Assembly (NCBI GenBank): GCA_028290125.1
Contig: JAQGKM010000429.1
Span: forward strand, 1 to 6,359
Direction: 5' to 3'
DNA length: 6,359 bases
DNA from: Hyphomicrobiales bacterium
GTDB taxonomy: Bacteria > Pseudomonadota > Alphaproteobacteria > Rhizobiales > Beijerinckiaceae
Part shown: positions 5,783 through 6,359 of the stretch, piece after piece
Layout: each line of letters opens with the position of its first letter
How positions within the stretch are numbered: position 1 is the first letter of the stretch
Translations under genes and position numbers: made by a program
The notes under the pieces: model-generated
Told to the model about the DNA's origin: nothing
Seen by the model: only the letters and a program-made list of their open reading frames with translations
The model's database searches: none

Positions 5783-6359
5783 TGGCGCTCGGCCGCGCAC
5801 GCCGTTCGAGGGGCGGCTTCGACTACTGGCCGGGCTTCGTCGACGCGCTGTCGACCATGCTGCTGGTGATCATCTTCCTGCTGTCGGTCTTCATGCTCGC
5901 GCAATATTTCCTGTCGCGCGAAATGACCGGCAAGGACACGGCCCTGCAGCGCCTCAACCGGCAGATCGAGGAACTGACCTCGCTGCTCGCGCTGGAGCGC
6001 GCCGGCAAGGGCGATGCGCAATCCACCATCCTGTCGCTGCAGGCGACTCTCGACGCCAACGAGCGCGAGAAGCAGCGCCTGCAATTGCTCGCGGAGTCGA
6101 GCCGCGGCGGGCTCGAGGCTGCCGGCAGCGAAGCCAGCGAGGCGCGCCGCGCGCTGGAATCCGAACGCGCGATCTCGGCGCGCGCCATGGCGCAGGTCGA
6201 CATCCTCAACCAGCAGATCTCGGCGCTACGCCGCCAGCTCGCCGCCATCGAGGAAGCGCTGAACGCGTCGGAGCGGCGCGACAAGGAGAGCCAGGCGCGC
6301 ATCGCCGATCTCGGCTCGCGCCTCAACGTCGCGCTCGCCCAGAAGGTGCAGGAGCTCGC
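5782..6359 (+). CDS. MotB-like / OmpA-family peptidoglycan-binding stator partner, N-terminal part (3' end cut)
   Basis: The frame starts at the ATG at 5782, overlapping the TGA of the MotA-like gene, and stays open to the window end: 192 codons plus 2 nt. GGAG at 5770-5773 with an 8-nt spacer is a good ribosome site. Residues 1-12 are basic (RARRSRGG) and cytoplasmic. A single membrane helix follows at about 19-44 and carries Asp21 in WPGFVDALSTMLLV, the position of the ion-carrying Asp of MotB/ExbD (Asp32 in E. coli MotB). From residue 46 to the cut the protein is almost all charged and helical, rich in Glu, Arg, Gln, Ala and Leu with heptad-like spacing, so it is a long periplasmic coiled coil. 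The family normally ends in an OmpA-like peptidoglycan-binding domain, which would lie beyond the window; that is expected, not seen. The coiled coil of at least 145 residues is much longer than the plug-linker of flagellar MotB. Confidence 0.87.
   Translation, partial: MALGRARRSRGGFDYWPGFVDALSTMLLVIIFLLSVFMLAQYFLSREMTGKDTALQRLNRQIEELTSLLALERAGKGDAQSTILSLQATLDANEREKQRLQLLAESSRGGLEAAGSEASEARRALESERAISARAMAQVDILNQQISALRRQLAAIEEALNASERRDKESQARIADLGSRLNVALAQKVQEL

Noticed and set aside
3626..5800. A 724-codon open frame on the - strand
   Set aside because: It runs antisense across the Sel1, IMPase and MotA-like genes and their gaps. Its protein is a low-complexity mix of Arg, His, Glu, Asp, Gln and Ala, typical of the mirror frame of GC-rich genes. 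No family pattern is seen.
4817..6359. Zorya-type anti-phage system (ZorA/ZorB)
   Set aside because: The pair shares the MotA/MotB plan with ZorAB. However, the channel subunit has only a tail of about 110 residues rather than the very long ZorA tail, the partner has a long coiled coil unlike short ZorB, and all neighbours are housekeeping genes. No ZorC, D or E is in view, though the downstream side is cut.

Overview
The window is a GC-rich chromosomal stretch with eight genes, all on the + strand. Six are complete and one is cut at each edge. Gene content, codon use (strong G/C in third positions) and protein resemblance suggest an alphaproteobacterium, most likely of the order Hyphomicrobiales (Rhizobiales). 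This is recognition from memory, not a database result. I see no tRNA, rRNA, CRISPR array, insertion sequence or phage gene, and composition looks even throughout, so this reads as core chromosome.

Region 1 (2-1150): the C-terminal half of 5-formyltetrahydrofolate cyclo-ligase, followed after 3 nt by a complete YmdB-type metallophosphoesterase. Region 2 (1151-2011): a 114-nt gap with an inverted repeat and a candidate promoter, then a full-length YebC/TACO1-family gene that ends at a terminator-like hairpin (2019-2049). Region 3 (2113-3797): a divergent ThiE-fold protein whose TGA overlaps the ATG of an exported Sel1-repeat protein, making a translationally coupled pair. Region 4 (3887-4678): an inositol-monophosphatase/SuhB-family enzyme. 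Region 5 (4817-6359): a MotA/TolQ/ExbB-type channel subunit coupled by another TGATG overlap to a MotB-like partner. The partner has an N-terminal membrane anchor with the expected Asp, then a long coiled coil running off the window.

The first two regions cover one-carbon and nucleotide housekeeping and translation or gene regulation. The last gene pair is the most system-like element: a stator-like, ion-driven membrane complex without visible flagellar neighbours. Its start region is odd. An 11-nt direct repeat creates two ATGs in different frames, and the better-spaced Shine-Dalgarno sequence serves the first, which opens only a 7-codon reading frame. The other main oddity is the ThiE-like protein, which keeps the barrel pattern but has lost most recognisable thiamine-phosphate synthase active-site signatures.

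I found no clear evidence of an entirely new defence or mobile system. The points worth following are the divergent ThiE homologue, the non-flagellar MotAB-like pair and its start region.
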